Shown here: positions 33,727 to 44,030 of the stretch, in pieces
How the letters are laid out: every line of letters starts with the position of its first letter
Position numbering within the stretch: position 1 is the first letter of the stretch
NCBI GenBank assembly: GCA_007922195.1
Contig: ML682014.1
Location: 2,047,027-2,111,026, forward strand
DNA: 64,000 bases
Origin: Podocnemis expansa
Taxonomy: Eukaryota; Chordata; Testudines; Podocnemididae
Direction of reading: 5' to 3'
Made by a program: the position numbers and the translations under genes
The notes under the pieces: generated by a model
The model's database searches: none
What the model was told of the DNA's origin: nothing
What the model saw: only the letters and a program-made list of their open reading frames with translations

Positions 33727-33935
33727 TTCATCCAGGGCCAGCTTATGGGGTTTTGGCATCCAAGGTGAACTATGACTATGGCGCCCCACCCCCCTTCACA
33801 TGTTTTAAGAGATAACATACTAATATACATTTTTTAAATAGAGAAAAAAATCACTTCCATTTAATTTGGTGCCCTTTAAAGCCTGGAGCCCTAGGTGACC
33901 GCCTAGTTCACCTATATGCTTGGTCCAGTCCTGTC
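33727..33935. repeat. Probable DNA-transposon remnant
   Basis: The left side CCAGGGCCAGCTTATGGGG and the right side CTTGGTCCAGTCCTG are weakly inverted. The interior contains GGCGCCCCACCCCCC and GGAGCCCTAGGTGACC. It resembles the CAGGGCCGGCTCTAGG-type repeats I know from reptiles, but no target duplication is visible. Confidence 0.35.
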
Positions 33936-34229
33936 ATCACCTCTCATAAAAACACTTCAAAACGTGGCTTTCTTGGCACTTCATCACAGAAGCCATGCAT
34001 TATAATAATATTTTACTAATTAAGTCTCCATACCATGCGAACAGCTGCATTCAGGTAATAACTCAGGTCTAAATTTCCACTGATTATCTTAGCTTTTCAG
34101 AAACCTTAATTGGAATAAATATAGTAATCTGGGAATGGAGGTTGCTTCAGCTTCCCAATTTCATTCCCAGAAGGCTGAGGACTGATGCTGCATGAGAAAT
34201 AAAGCTAGATAAATGCTCTGAATACTCAC

Positions 34230-34314
34230 TCATTTATGGTGTCTTTCTGGCCACAGAACTGCCCATAGCTGTCAGTCGGATAAACCACCTTCCTAGGGTC
34301 ACCATGCACCCAAG
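34230..34314 (-). CDS. SLC44A5: SLC44A5-like window exon 2 (start of extracellular loop 1)
   Basis: 85 bases. The acceptor is TTTGCAG and the donor GAGTGAGT. It reads [17 protein letters not shown] and then [10 protein letters not shown], the family signature just after TM1. It ends two bases into a Glu codon that is completed by the next exon (NENK). Confidence 0.92.
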
Positions 34315-35690
34315 CTGCAAATACATTTATATATATATATCTTAATACCATATTCCATATATGTGTGTGTGTGTATCCATATACATCTTTTAATACCATA
34401 TTCCAAGCATCCAGCAGTAGCCTGCTAATAGTTCAAGTTCACTAGAAATTAAAATGCACCACCTGTCACGTTGCTATTTTAACCTCTCCCAATAGCTACT
34501 GAAGAAAATAGATTTTCCTTAAACAGTAGATTTCTTAAAAAAAAAAAAAAGATGAATCAGTCAAAGTAAATTATTTCTCTTTTCCCTTCAGGACACATAC
34601 ATCTGGGTTATGGCTAGAGTATGAGGTAATGCACTTAGAAAATAGTGGTCATTAAAAGGAGAAAGAAGAGAAATTGCAAAAGCTTTGTTGGCTGAAAGCC
34701 ACACAGCACTGTGAAGCTAAATCTCAAAGGCTGAAGTGAGTTGTTGCTTATACTCATGACCCCACTGAAAGGCATGGGGTTACACAGGCAAACTGGAGGC
34801 TTGGAGTTGGAGATGACCGAATCTAATGGACGTTCGGTCACAAGGGGTGCAAACCCCTATTTCATGATATAAAGTCATTTGCTCTCCTCTTTCTCTGCAA
34901 TTTGTCCCACTGACTGTAGCTCTCCACACTGTGCTTGGATATGCTGATTTGTTCAGTACATAGTAGTAGAGACATAAGCGTACAAGCAGAGAACTTCAGC
35001 CTGAGTGGGAGGATGCTGCTTTTATTCTTACCTCAACTTCAGGCAAGGAATTCTTGGTCCTGAAAAAATCTCATTTTCACAAACTGCTTATTTCCTTTAG
35101 TGAAATTCTCTCTCACTCAGGATCTAGTATACCACTAGGAAAAAATCACCATTAATATATTTTTTTTCTTAAGGTCTACAGTGTCCAGCTCCAAGTAAGT
35201 CTCACAACTTCCCAGTAAGCAAACTGAATAATTTTGACTACCCTTGGCTATCACAATTTCTATCTATATCCTTCTTATAACAAAATAATCAGAATTTCCC
35301 CCCCATATTCTAAATATCACCTTACAAGTGGAGGGTGGAGCCAAGATATTAGCTTACACCTCTTGATCTGGTTTCCTAATACAACGGCAGCAAAATGTGG
35401 TTGGTTCTAATTTATTAACTGTGATCATTCCTCAGCCTTTTCTCTCCTCTGTAGTGTGGAGGGGAGGCTATGGCTGTTATGATTATTTTTAGTTCCTAGT
35501 TTCCTCTTCTCAGACTGTGCACTGAATGTCAGGAGCCACTTAGCATATACTTTAGGCCCTGATCTATACAAATTACTTTGAAATTGTTTCTCTATAATTG
35601 CCCCACATTTGTGTTGATTCTGTGTTGCTAAATTTAGTCATACTTGAAATTAAATCTTCTTTGAGGTCACTGAAGTAGCAGGGGCACTAT

Positions 35691-36163
35691 GCCTTGCCTA
35701 CACCAAGAAGTTTTGTCGACAAAAGTCAGCTTTTATTGGCTAAACAGTCCTAGCGTACACACTACATTCCCCTTTTTGCTGACAAAACTGCCCTGTTTTG
35801 CTGAAAAAATAAAACTACCTAAATGAGTGGCACAGGGCAGTGCTAAGGAGCCGAACTAAAACTAACAGAGCAGTGAAACTGACAAAAGTACTTGTCTGTT
35901 TTACCTCTGGAAGCTGTGAAATTGACCTGGGGTGACCTGAAATTGACCTACAGCAACCTGAGGACCCCAGCAAGGGAGGTGAGGGGTAGCAGCAGCCTAT
36001 AGGATTGCTCTCTCGACTCCCCCACACTGGCAGTTAGGTCAGTGAAAGTGGTCATAGTGAGAATGCACTCCACTGACCCAAGAACGGCTGTGTGGATGTC
36101 AGCCACCGCTAGAATTATAGCAATAACTCTCTGCCAGCAAAACTTCGTAGTGTAGACATAGCC
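35691..36163. mobile_element. MITE, GTCGACAAAA subtype
   Basis: The left side GCCTTGCCTACACCAAGAAG and the right side CTTCGTAGTGTAGACATAGC are imperfect inverted ends of the GGCTATGTCTACACT type. Inside, near the left end, are TTTTGTCGACAAAA and GCTTTTATTGGC. It is noncoding, with no matching target duplication. Confidence 0.65.
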
Positions 36164-36303
36164 TTGATGGGTGGAGTGAAGATACTTAGAGGGGTGGAAT
36201 GGAGAGAAAACCTCTCCAAGCCACAGAACAGGAGATGGAACACTTGTCCTTACAACAGATGAGATAGATCTGCAATATACCCTCCACAGACTTTAACATG
36301 GCT

Positions 36304-36517
36304 GAAGAAGAGGTTACCGACCTGTAACTGGTGTTTCTCGAGATGTGTTGCTCCTGGACATTTCATTGCAGGTGTATGTGTGTGCACACACAGACAGCCA
36401 GAGACTTTTTCCTATAGAGTACCCGTAGGGTTGGCTGTGGCGCCCTCTGGATTGGTGCTGTGTCGTGGCTCTCTATATGAGCCACAGCCGACCCGCCCCC
36501 TCCTCAATTCCTTCTTA
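36304..36517. repeat. DIRS left inverted terminal repeat
   Basis: Shares, in inverted orientation with 42061-42240, the blocks AGCCAGAGACTTTTTCCTAT, GGCTGTGG.GCCCTCTGGA, GCTCTCTATATGAG and GCCCCCTCCTCA. The outermost bases GAAGAGGTTACCGACCTGTA have their complement in the ICR. Confidence 0.88.
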
Positions 36518-36552
36518 AGGCCTATTCCACAGAGGGGAGGCAGGAGGGATGT

Positions 36553-36655
36553 GGAATGTCCAGGAGCAAGACATCTCGAAGAACACCAGTTACAGGTATG
36601 CAACCTCTTCTTCTTCTTCGAGTGATTGCTCCTGGCCATTCCACTGTAGGTGATT
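36553..36655. repeat. DIRS internal complementary region (ICR)
   Basis: The first half (about 36553-36612: GGAATGTCCAGGAGC, ACATCTCGA, ACACCAGTTACAGGT, AACCTCTTC) is the complement of the left outer end. The second half (about 36612-36655: TTCTTCGAGTGATTGCTCCT, GGCCATTCCACTGTAGGT) matches the reverse complement of the right outer end. DIRS elements are thought to use this region to circularise the cDNA. Confidence 0.85.
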
Positions 36656-36686
36656 CACTAGTCTTACCTGTGGAGGTGGGTCTGAA

Positions 36687-37679
36687 TCACAGGAGCACTG
36701 ACTGCAGAACTGCTCTACCCGCTACAGCGTCGCCTTGAGCTTGCCGATCAATCACATAATGCTGCATGAACGTGTGCGCCGACGACCATGTAGCCACTTT
36801 ACAAATGTCCACAACTGGTACCCTGCTCAAGAATGCAGTGGAGGAAGCTTGAGCTCTCATAGAGTGGGCCCTGATTGCCAGCAGGTCAATCTTATCCAAT
36901 GTTTAACATTCATGAATGCACAAAACTATCCAGGAGGAGAGACACTGAGCCGAGACTGGCTCCCCTTTCATTCTGTCTGCAACTGCCACAACCAGCTGGG
37001 ATGTCTTTCTGAAGGGTTTTGTCGTCTCTATGTAAAAAGCCAAGGCACGACGAACATTTAGAGTGTGGAGCCTTCTTTCTTTGTCTGAGGTATGAGGCTT
37101 AGGATAAAAGACTGGCAAGACAATTTCCTGATTACAGTGAAACTGCGAAACCACCTTAGGATGGAATTCAGGATGAGGATGCAGTTGAACTTTGTCTTTG
37201 AAGAAGAACATATGGGAGGGGGAAGGCTGACAACGCCTGAATCTCTGAAACCCTCCTGGTCGATGTTATTGCCACTAGGAAGGCTACCTTCCATGAAAGG
37301 CGGAGAAGCGAACAGGAGGCAAGCAGTTCAAATGGGGGCCCTGTAAGTCTTGAGAGGGGAGCACACCACTGGGAAGAGCCTCTCTAAACCCTTGAAGAAA
37401 TGCTTCACCAACGGGTCGGCAAAGAGGGAAGCTTCGCTCACCTTCTCATGGAACGCCGAAATTGCTGCAAGGTAGACTCTGCTGGAGGACGAGGACAAGG
37501 CCTTGGGCTTTCAGACCCCAGAGAAAGTCAAGGATGGTTTGAACTGGAGCCCAATGGGGCACAAGATCCCTGCTAAGTGCCCAGTCCACAAACTTGCCCA
37601 ATTTGCCTTTGTACGATGCCCTCATTGAGAGCTTCCTACTGTTGAACAAGACCTTCTGGACCTGTTTTGAACACTGCAA
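36687..37679 (-). pseudogene. DIRS tyrosine recombinase, broken
   Basis: The N-terminal part at 37446-37679 carries VQKVLFNSRKLSMRASY and LGKFVDWALSRDL, typical of the DIRS recombinase core-binding region. The catalytic C-terminus shows the HxxR motif in AHSMRAQASS and the Tyr nucleophile in TFMQHYVID (36687-36899). The same frame upstream (36903-37211) is separated from it by one TAA stop near 36903-36905. At least one frameshift separates the N-terminal part. The enzyme would integrate circular cDNA if intact; this copy cannot be translated whole. Confidence 0.82.
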
Positions 37680-37690
37680 CTCTCTGCCCC

Positions 37691-39708
37691 TCAGTCATGG
37701 AGGTTCCATGCACAGAGATGTAGCGACCCCAGGTCCGGGTGGCGCAGACGCCCTTGGTCCTGAGAGAGCAGGTCTGGCAGCGTTCGCAACTCTGTTGGGT
37801 TGCTGACTGAGAGATGTAGCAGAGTTGTAAACCAATCTTGCCTCGGCCAAGCTGGGGCTACCAAGATGATTGAGGCCCGGTCCTGTTTGACTTTCAAGAG
37901 GACTCTTGGAATCAATGGAGTTGGTGGGAACATGTAGCAGGCCATCCCCATCCAAGATATCTTGAAAGCGCCTGCAATTGACCCCTGGCTCCGCCCTCTA
38001 AACGAATAAAACTCTGTGCACTTGTATTTCTAATCGGACGCAAAGAGCTCCACTTGGGGATAACCCCACAGATGGAAGATGGGCCTCAACGCCGCCCACT
38101 TGACGGACCACTTGTGAGTTGTGAATTTCCTGCTCAGCAAGTCTGCCCAGAGACTGCGCTGGCCAGGAAGGTTTGAAGCCACCAAGTGAACTGAGTTGTG
38201 AATGCAGAAGTCCCATAGGTGGAGGGCTTCATGGCAAAGGAGGCCAGAGCAGGTTCCCTCGTTTGTTGATGTAATACACTGCAGCAGAGTTGTCCGTGAG
38301 CACTGACACCACCCTCCCTCTCAGCTCATGGAGAAACGCCTGACAGGCCAGGCAGACCACACAGAGCTCCTTCATATTGATATGCAGTCTCATTTTGCTG
38401 TCTCTCCAGAGGCCTTGGATTGCAAGGGAAAAAGATGAGCCCTCCACCCCAAGTCCAACGCGTCCATGCCCAAGAACCTCGAGGACTGGGGTGGCTGACA
38501 AGGCAGCCCTTGACACACATTCTGTTCGAGGCACCACCAGTCTAGAGAGCTTAACAACTGTCGGGATCGTGACTGTACCATCGAGTTCGTCTCTCGCTGG
38601 CCTGTAAACCGACGCCAGCCACATCTGTAGCGCACACAACCCCAAGCAGGCAGGTCTCACCACATGGGTGCATGCTGCCATGAGTCCCAGCAGCCGCAGA
38701 CACGAGCGAATTGAAGTGCGTGGGAACCTCTTGAAGTCCCTTGCGAGGGACCTGAGACTCTTGAACCAAAAGAATCGAAGGGAAGCTCTCGCCAGCTTCA
38801 AGTCCAACAAGACACCTATGAACTCTATCTTTTGAGTTGGAATGAGTCTGGACTTTTGCAGATTGACCAGTAGACCGAGGCACCGAAAGGTGCTCTGTAT
38901 CATGTCCAAGTGACGGGCAACTTCGTCCTTCGACCGGCTGCAAACTAACCAGGTGTCCAGGTAGGGATACACCTGGATCTTGGAATGCCTGAGGAATGCT
39001 GCAACCACCACTAGGCACTTAGTGAAAACGCATGGGGTGACTGCCAGCCCAAAAGGCAGGACGGAGAACTGGATATGCCTGCCCCTGACAACAAATTGCA
39101 GAAACCTTCTGTGTCTGGGAATTATGGAAATATGAAAATACATGTCTTGAAGATCGAGGGCAGTGTACCAGTCTTCCAGATCCAAGGAGGGAATTATCGC
39201 AGAAAGGGAAACCATGCGAAAGCGTATCTTGTGCAGATAACGGTTTAGGCCTCTGAGGTAGAGGATAGGATCCCTTTTGCTTTTGGGATCAAGAAATAGC
39301 GGGAATAAAAGCTTTTCCCCCAAAGCTCCCATGGAACCTCCACTATGGCTCCTTTGTCCAGCAAGGCCTGCACCTCCTGCTCCAACAGGTAATTGTGAGA
39401 AGGATTCCTGGAGGGGACTGGAGAATGAGGAGGGTGGCCAGGGGGAAAGGAGGAGAGAACTGGAGGGAATATCCCTGAGACACTGTGCACAGCACCCAAG
39501 CGTCGGAGGTGATCCAGGACCAGGCCGGAAAAAGGTTGGATAGTCTGTTGGCGAATGGAGGGTGCAGATCCTGAGGTAGTTCTGGTACGTCGTCCTCGAG
39601 CATACCTTCAAAAACCTTTCTTGGAGCTTGAAGACTGGCGTGAGGCTCCCTAGGAAAGGGGAGTTGGACAATAATTCCTTTTTTAGCCGTTCCAGCTGTG
39701 CCGAGCAT
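37691..39708 (-). pseudogene. DIRS reverse transcriptase / RNase H, broken
   Basis: The main open frame 38229-39671 (480 codons) includes LRGLNRYLHKIRFRM, TALDLQDMYFHISI (motif A), LPFGLAVTPCVFTK (motif B) and YPYLDTWLV (motif C). The usual second catalytic Asp of motif C is Thr here (codons GAC ACC near 38961), so the polymerase would be dead. RNase H residues appear in LHINMKELCVV and VLTDNSAAVYYINKRG. The true N-terminal segment (LLEQEVQALLDKGAIVEV, GKSFYSRYFLIPKAKG) is in another frame at 39245-39499, so there are frameshifts. The tail FPPTPLIPRVLLKVKQDRAS is at 37691-37951 in a further frame. Confidence 0.88.
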
Positions 39709-41945
39709 TATAATTTTGCGAGTGGGGAAGACCTAGGCACTGGGACTGGCTTGAAGGGCTTTCTCTGGGGCACCAAGGTGTGTAGCCCTAGAGACTTAAG
39801 CAGGGACCTGCCATCCTTCAGAGTCTGGAGCTTGGCATCCATCTGTTGTGAAAACAACTCTGGACCTTTGAAAGGGAAATCTTGGATGGTATTCTGCACC
39901 TCCTGGGGCAGACCTGATGCTTGAAGCCAAGAGCTGCAGCGCATGGTGACTCCGGAGGCCACGGCTCTGGCCGCTGAATCTGTAATGTCTAATGCCGATT
40001 GCAATAGGGCTCTAGAAACTATCTTGCCTTCCTTAATTGCAGCTGAAAACTCAGGCCTCCAGCTCTCTTCGCACTTCTCTGAGAACCTCTCCAATGAAGA
40101 CCATGCATTAAAGGCGTAACAGCTAAGGATCGCCTGCTGGTTAGCAATGTGGAGTTGAAGCCCCCCCACACCCCATGGAATAGATCTTCCTTCCAAATAA
40201 GTCTAACTTTTTTGCATCCTTAGATTTAGGGGATGGCCCTTGACGGCCTTGCTGCTCTCTCTTGCTGGCCACTGCTACAACCAGAGACCCCAGAGCGGGA
40301 TGCATGTAGAAGTGCTCATAATCTTTCGAAAGCATGAAGTATTTTCGCTCTACCCTCTTGGCTGTGGGAGGCACAGAGACTGGGGTATGCCACGGATCTT
40401 CTGGTGTTCTGGATGGTCTTGATAAGTGGGAGGGCTACTCAAGAGGGGCCTTCCGACACAAGAATGTCAACCATAGGATGTGCCTCCTCTACAATCTCCT
40501 CCGCCTGCAGACTCAAGCCCCAGGCGACTCTGCGCAGGAGATCTTGATGCGCTTTACTATCACCTGGGATAGGCCCAGCCTTGGCCCCTGCAACCAACTC
40601 ATCTGAAGGAGATGACAATGATTCCCCGGATGGATCTATGGCCTCAGTTACAGCCTCTAGTTCGCGCCAATGGTCCAAACTGTCCTGATCTGTAGGAGCA
40701 TGGGATCTTGCAGAGGACTCTCCCTCTGAGGGGTCTCCCATCTCCGGGGGAGCACCCACCACGCAGGAGGGCTGGGGGTGAGAGCCAGCCAGTGAGTGGG
40801 ATCTGCTCAACCCGGGGCGCCTTGCCCCTGATGGAAAGCCCAAGGAGTCCAGAAAGGCCACTATAAAGGAAGAGGCCATTGAGGATACCACTGCAGAGAG
40901 TACAGAGCCAACCGTTTGCTCCTGGGCCTACTGGCTCTGGACACCGAGGAAGCCTCATCTGAGTCCAACAGGGGACCACTTCGCGGGGATCAAGGTGGTG
41001 TAGTACCAGAGGCTGTTTTGTGGTGGTGCTACAGGCTTTGATTTTCAAGCACTCTCGGCAGCATGGGCGAGCAGTGATGGTCTCTCCTAAAGGTGAATGG
41101 TACCAAGGAGCCTCCACCGCTGCGATAATGACGGATGGTACTGGAGACTGAGACCAAGACGGCACCACTGATGGTGCCCGAAGGTCCCTCACCTGCAGGC
41201 ACAAGGGCGACCAGGATCTCAGTGCTGGAGAGTGCGGACAAGCTGGATGCACCAGCGGAGGCTTCCCTCTCGACGGCCCTGACATGGGTGCCAGAGATGG
41301 GGCTGGGCCTGAGGCAGACAGCGCTGTCTGTTTAATAAGGTCACGCACTGCCTCAAAGGTTTCAGGCGTAGAAGGCAGCAGCATGTCCTCCCCTATAATG
41401 TCCTGCGTCAGCGATGGCACAGGCACCAGAGCCAACCACTCCACCTGAGCTGGTACCGATGGTGCCAATGGCTGTTTTGCCTTAGAGTGTGGCCCTTTAG
41501 GAGTGCTCGACCTCACTGGGGAGCTCCTCATGTCCAACCTCCTTCTCTTCTTCGGAACCGGGGAGAGAGAACGGTGCCACTGACAATCTGAGGATCTGGA
41601 GGTGGAAGTGGCTCTCAATGGCACCACGGACCTCGTCGCTGGTGCCAGTGCCACGGGCCAGTGCCACAGGCCGCTCGATGAATTATGGTGCCCCGGTGCC
41701 GCCAGGGCACTGCTAACCAATGGTGCCGCACTCAAATTCGCTCCGGAAGCTGGTCTAAGGGCTCCCTCCACCAAAAGAAGCTCCAGCCTTTGCTCCCTAT
41801 CCTTCTGAGTGTGCGGCTTGAAGCTCTTACAGACTTTACACTTGTCCCTGAGGTGTGCCTCTCCCAAACATGTCAAACAAGAGCGGTGCAGGTCATCAAG
41901 CCACATCAGCTTGCGACATACTTGACAAGTTTTAAATCCTGGCAT
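39708..41945 (-). pseudogene. DIRS gag-like protein, broken by frameshifts
   Basis: The start is taken at 41945 because the protein opens with a Cys-rich knuckle (CQVCRKLM, CLTCLGEAHLRDKC, CKVCKSF) typical of DIRS first ORFs. A Ser/Pro/Ala-rich middle follows. Segments at 40439-40891, 40141-40374 and 39708-40196 continue it in three other registers. The last carries ANQQAILSCYAFNAWSSL, DSAARAVASGVTMR and FPFKGPELFSQQMDAKL, conserved in gag of vertebrate DIRS elements. At least three frameshifts are needed to connect them. Confidence 0.8.
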
Positions 41946-42060
41946 GCCCTGACCCAGAGGCCGGCAGCAAACTAACTAAAAATGGGTACCTTTGCTGATG
42001 ATAGCAGTGAAGGACTGTGCGAAGACAGTCAGAAGCACTTCAGCCACTGTCACGGTGTTT

Positions 42061-42240
42061 AGAAGGAACTGAGGAGGGGGCAGGTTGTCTGTGACTCATA
42101 TAGAGAGCTGCGACAGCGCCACTCCAGAGGGCACCACAGCCGACCCTACCAGTGCTTTATAGGAAAAAGTCTCTGGCTATCCATGCACACATGCGTGTAC
42201 ACCTACAATGGAACGGCCAGGAGCAATCATCAAAGAAGAG
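42061..42240. repeat. DIRS right inverted terminal repeat
   Basis: Inverted partner of 36304-36517. It ends TGGAACGGCCAGGAGCAATC, then ATCAAAGAAGAG, whose complement is in the second half of the ICR. Confidence 0.88.
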
Positions 42241-43574
42241 CCACTGGACACCAACTTTGCTATGTTATCTTTCACTCTGAATGGTTTTATTTTATTGCAA
42301 CACTTGGTTTCCGGATCTTATGCTAGTTTTTAATTCATTTTAATATGTTTCATCTACTCTATACTTTTAATTTGTAAAATAATCTGCTGGTTGATCTCAA
42401 ATACCCTCTAGACATTTAGATACATTCTATTTCCTTATCTATTAAGGTCCTGACGCTGAACTGCACAAACATTCTGCACCAGTGAGAAGGCCCATTCCTT
42501 CACTCAGTAATGTGACCTAATGAAAAGATGTATTAGACATGATCTTCTTTATATGAATCCGTATGGTCAGTCTTTACCACATTAGATATCTGTGCATTTG
42601 GCTTATGAAAGCATCTACATTCTGGATGGTTGGGCTCTTTCTGTTTTATACTCCATGCATTCCGCCTTCATGACTGTCTGACAATAGGGAGTTTCTTTGT
42701 TTTTTTGATATTTCCTCTAACTCATGCAATTACAAGATAAGGTCAAATGGATCAGTTTTCTTCACTGATACCCTTATCTGTATGCTCTTACGTGGGTTTT
42801 CTGTATCAACCTTTCCACTGCCCAAAATTAGTTTTCAAAAGTATTTTAAAATTATAAAAAGAAGCGAGTTGTTCCTTTCTGTAGTTCCCCTCATATTAGC
42901 CTAGCAAGGGGCAGCAGGGATAAAGCCTATCAAATCAGATTCAAAGCAGATAGCAAATCTATCTGCTACTGCCAACAACAGGTAGGATATTTTAGCTATA
43001 ATTATTTTTCCCAGGAAGAAAGAAAGATGGCAGTATAATTTTGCTAAACATTTCAGAACAAAATTTACACAGACAGAAATCAACACTTTTCTCCTGTAGA
43101 GCAAAGACCAAAATGCTCTCAGTAGGCTGCCTGTGATAGCAGATAACTGGATGAGATGACCCAGGAGATTCCATCCAGCCATGTATCTCTATGACCAATG
43201 CTTCCTTGTTTTTATTTATTTAGACCTAAAGGGGATGTCCAGGTTTGAGCTGACACATGGTCTCTAGGGTCATGGGGTCTGGGAGCATCCCAGAGCTCAG
43301 GCTCTAGCCCAAGACCAGAAGTGAACACAGCAATAAGAGAGCCAGGCCCACAAGCCTGAGTCAGCTGACATGAGCCTGCCACAGGTGTGCCCCCAGCCAA
43401 TATACAAATACTAAGAATCTCCTGTGTGAGTAGCATGAGGCAACCCATTTTTCCCACAGTGCTCTGTCCAAAAGCATTGTAAATGGTCTTTATGATGGTA
43501 GTCTTCATTTCAACCATCCTGTGATAGGTCGTTTTTTTGTCCTGCTTGCCTTCTCTTTTTCTCTTTTACAAAGC

Positions 43575-44030
43575 ACTGATTCTTAGATTCTCCAAGGCCA
43601 GGTTACCATTGTGATGATCATCTAGCCTGACTTCCTGTAGAACACAGCTCAGAGAACTTACCCAAAATATTCCTGGAGCACATCTTTTCTCCTATCTTGA
43701 TTTTAAAATTTCCACTAATGGAGACTCCACCATGACAGCTAGTAAATGGCTCCATTGGTTAATTACCCTTACTGTTAGAAACATACATCTTATTTCCAGT
43801 GTCAATTTTTCTAGCTTCAGCTTCCAGCCATTTTGCATGCTACAGTGAAGACACCATTACCAAATATTTCTTCCTCATATAGGTATTTATAAACTGTGAT
43901 CAAGTCAGCCACACTGAGATCCTTGAGTCTATCACTATTAGCCTTTTTTCTAATCCCTTAATCCTTCTCATGGCTCTTCTCTTAATTGATTCCAATTTTA
44001 ACCCTCACTAATTTTAACTTTCATTGGTTT
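43575..44030 (-). mobile_element. CR1 LINE 3' part, reversed
   Basis: Plus-strand blocks include CATTGTGATGATCATCTAGC, CTGACTTCCTGTAGAACACA, TGGAGACTCCACCATGACAG, TTGGTTAATTACCCTTACTG, CTTGAGTCTATCACTAT and CTCATGGCTCTTCTCTT. This order is that of reptile CR1 3' sequence read backwards. It is noncoding and diverged. Confidence 0.75.

Larger units (their letters stand above)
30292..34229. other. Intron 2-3
   Basis: 3.9 kb. Open frames on both strands at 32471-33043 show no similarity I recognise and look like chance in a C/T-rich block. The other items are a DIRS-end-like palindrome (33547-33652) and a GGGCCAGCTTATGG-type repeat (33727-33935). Confidence 0.5.
36304..42240 (-). mobile_element. 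DIRS-type tyrosine-recombinase retrotransposon, structurally complete, mutated
   Basis: About 5.9 kb. Read on the minus strand the order is gag-like (41945 to 39708), reverse transcriptase/RNase H (39708 to 37691), tyrosine recombinase (37679 to 36687). Imperfect inverted terminal repeats lie at 36304-36517 and 42061-42240. A segment at 36553-36655 is complementary to both outer ends, which is the internal complementary region that defines DIRS elements. There is no target duplication, as expected. Frameshifts and stops in all three reading frames make it inactive. It is in the same orientation as the host gene. Confidence 0.9.

Noticed and set aside
38229..39671. 480-codon frame as a functional host gene
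   Set aside because: It is the DIRS polymerase. The motif C Asp is lost, and the upstream part of the domain is in other frames.
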